The position numbers were made by a program, and so were the translations under genes. DNA of 64,000 bases from the NCBI RefSeq assembly GCF_020544405.1, contig NZ_CP065410.1:2418001-2482000 (forward strand), read 5' to 3'. Positions 62,832-64,000 of the stretch are shown in pieces. Within the stretch, counting starts at the first letter, position 1. Each line of letters begins with the position of its first letter. The notes under the pieces were generated by a model. It had not been told where the DNA came from and ran no database searches. It saw nothing but the letters and a program-made list of their open reading frames with translations. Origin of the DNA: Pseudomonas sp. IAC-BECa141 (lineage in GTDB: Bacteria > Pseudomonadota > Gammaproteobacteria > Pseudomonadales > Pseudomonadaceae).

Positions 62832-64000
62832 TTACTCCGTGCCCGCAGGGTCGGCTTGCAGTTGGGTTTCGACTTCTACCGCCGGTTTCGCATCGGGTTT
62901 GACCCACCAGGTGTTAATGCCGATGTCGTACTTGGGGGAGACTTTCGGGTGGCCGATGTGGTTCCAGTACGCCACGCGCCAGGTCTTGATGTGCCAGTTC
63001 GGAATCACGTAGTAACCCCATTGCAGCACGCGGTCGAGGGCGCGGGCGTGGGCCACCAGGCTTTTGCGCGAATCGGCGTTGATCAGGCTTTCCACCAGAT
63101 GATCGACCACCGGATCCTTGAGGCCCATCGAGTTGCGGCTGCTGGCCTTGTCGGCGGCCGCGCTCATCCAGAATTCGCGTTGTTCGTTACCCGGCGAGTT
63201 GGACTGCGGAAAGCTGCCGACGATCATGTCGAAATCCCGCGATCGCACGCGATTGACGTATTGCGAGACGTCGACACGGCGGATCACCAGATCGATGCCG
63301 AGGTCACTGAGGTTGCGCTTGAACGGCAACAGCACGCGTTCGAACTCGGTCTGCGCCAGCAGGAATTCGATGACCACCGGTTTGCCGGTGGCGTCGACCA
63401 TTTTGTCGTCGACGATTTTCCAGCCGGCCTCTTGCAGCAACTGATACGCCTCGCGCTGTTGCGCGCGGATCATGCCACTGGCGTCGGTTTTCGGATTTTC
63501 GAAGGCTTCGCTGAACACCTGCGCCGGCAGCTTGCTGCGAAACGGATCAAGGATCGCCACCTGCTCGGCATCAGGCAGGCCGGTGGCGGCCATTTCCGAG
63601 TTTTCAAAATAACTGCGGGTGCGCGCATAAGCACCGTTGAACAGTTGCTTGTTGGTCCATTCGAAGTCGAACAACAAGCCCAGAGCCTGTCGTACCCGAA
63701 CGTCCTGAAACACCGGGCGGCGCAGATTGAAGACGAAACCCTGCATCCCGGTCGGGTTGCTGTTGGCAATCTGTTCCTTGATCAGCCGCCCTTCGTTCAC
63801 TGCCGGCACGTTGTAGGCGTTGGCCCAGTTTTTTGCGGCCATTTCCAGCCAGTAATCGAACTGCCCGGCCTTCAACGCCTCCAGCGCGACGGTATTGTCA
63901 CGGTAATAGTCGGTGGTCATCACATCGAAGTTGTAGAAACCGCGGTTGGCCGGCAGATCCTTGCCCCAGTAGTCCTTGACCCGCTCATAGCGCACCGAGC
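62832..64000 (-). CDS. yejA: Oligopeptide-binding protein YejA (5' end outside window)
   Basis: The C-terminal about 389 residues of an extracellular solute-binding protein family 5 member, with [40 protein letters not shown] and the family end ([19 protein letters not shown]). The reading frame stays open to the right edge, so the start and signal peptide lie beyond 64000. It is the first gene of the yejABEF operon in transcription order. Confidence 0.92.
   Translation of the reverse strand, partial: SVRYERVKDYWGKDLPANRGFYNFDVMTTDYYRDNTVALEALKAGQFDYWLEMAAKNWANAYNVPAVNEGRLIKEQIANSNPTGMQGFVFNLRRPVFQDVRVRQALGLLFDFEWTNKQLFNGAYARTRSYFENSEMAATGLPDAEQVAILDPFRSKLPAQVFSEAFENPKTDASGMIRAQQREAYQLLQEAGWKIVDDKMVDATGKPVVIEFLLAQTEFERVLLPFKRNLSDLGIDLVIRRVDVSQYVNRVRSRDFDMIVGSFPQSNSPGNEQREFWMSAAADKASSRNSMGLKDPVVDHLVESLINADSRKSLVAHARALDRVLQWGYYVIPNWHIKTWRVAYWNHIGHPKVSPKYDIGINTWWVKPDAKPAVEVETQLQADPAGTE

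Noticed and set aside
1..64000. tRNA, rRNA, CRISPR array, insertion sequence or prophage genes
   Set aside because: I looked for characteristic sequences (cloverleaf arms, regularly spaced repeats, transposase or integrase motifs) and found none.

Overview
The window is a stretch of chromosome from a Pseudomonas of the fluorescens group. This is inferred from the REPINs (paired inverted REP repeats with the core GTGGGAGCGAGCTTGCTCGC), the high GC, the gene content (puu-type polyamine genes, bphO-bphP, yejABEF-fabI) and Pseudomonas-specific small DUF families. No rRNA, tRNA, CRISPR array, integrase or insertion sequence was seen. About 62 protein genes are supported. Two of them are broken by internal deletions (moaE and nnrS), and the last (yejA) runs off the right edge.

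Layout. 1-5.4 kb: polyamine catabolism cluster puuA-puuC-puuB-puuR with REPINs between genes. 5.4-10.25 kb: AT-richer accessory region with orphan small genes, a secreted Cys-repeat protein, and a compact type VI secretion cargo operon (PAAR, TTR-like adaptor, ADP-ribosyltransferase-like toxin, putative immunity protein) joined by ATGA overlaps. 10.4-17.7 kb: HD hydrolase, AbrB-family membrane protein, a three-gene efflux system (NodT/HlyD/DUF2955) and a DeoR regulator. 17.7-20.9 kb: second puuB/puuA pair with a long leader holding two tiny overlapping ORFs. 20.9-27.1 kb: chrA, then molybdenum cofactor genes (fdhD-moaC-moaD-moaE remnant, LysR, moaB-moeA). 27.1-31 kb: GFA protein, LysR, agmatine deiminase and polyamine-binding protein. 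31-32.6 kb: SET-domain effector-like protein. 32.6-40.1 kb: alkylation repair (alkA, ada), exporters, and the heme oxygenase/bacteriophytochrome pair behind an AlgU-type promoter match. 40.2-45 kb: a 1218-residue toxin-like protein ending in a Fic-like motif, then a DUF6124-type gene behind a structured leader. 45-50.6 kb: AraC, VOC, a NO-responsive-looking promoter in front of a broken nnrS, a GGDEF protein, and a hydrolase. 50.7-56.8 kb: a unit behind a MerR-type promoter, then a molybdenum hydroxylase (IorA/IorB-like) with a di-heme cytochrome, and a GAF-GGDEF protein. 57.4-64 kb: LysR, fabI and the yejABEF oligopeptide transporter.

The most interesting item is a pair of about 220-nt leaders, at about 6.6-6.8 kb (minus strand) and 44.3-44.5 kb (plus strand). 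They share a complex RNA-like fold: a 17-bp stem with compensatory changes, a TTCG-capped hairpin with a compensatory pair, and three copies of a 7-mer that allow mutually exclusive pairing. Each sits directly in front of a small Pseudomonas-type helical protein gene. They look like a dispersed, undescribed cis-regulatory or mobile RNA module.

Functional links: polyamine use recurs at three loci (puuACBR, the second puuB/puuA, and aguA plus a PotF-like binding protein). Molybdenum cofactor genes could serve the molybdenum hydroxylase at 52.5-55.2 kb, which makes the moaE deletion notable. The two deletions (moaE, nnrS) both touch functions tied to nitrogen oxide metabolism, although the NorR/sigma54-like promoter is still recognisable.
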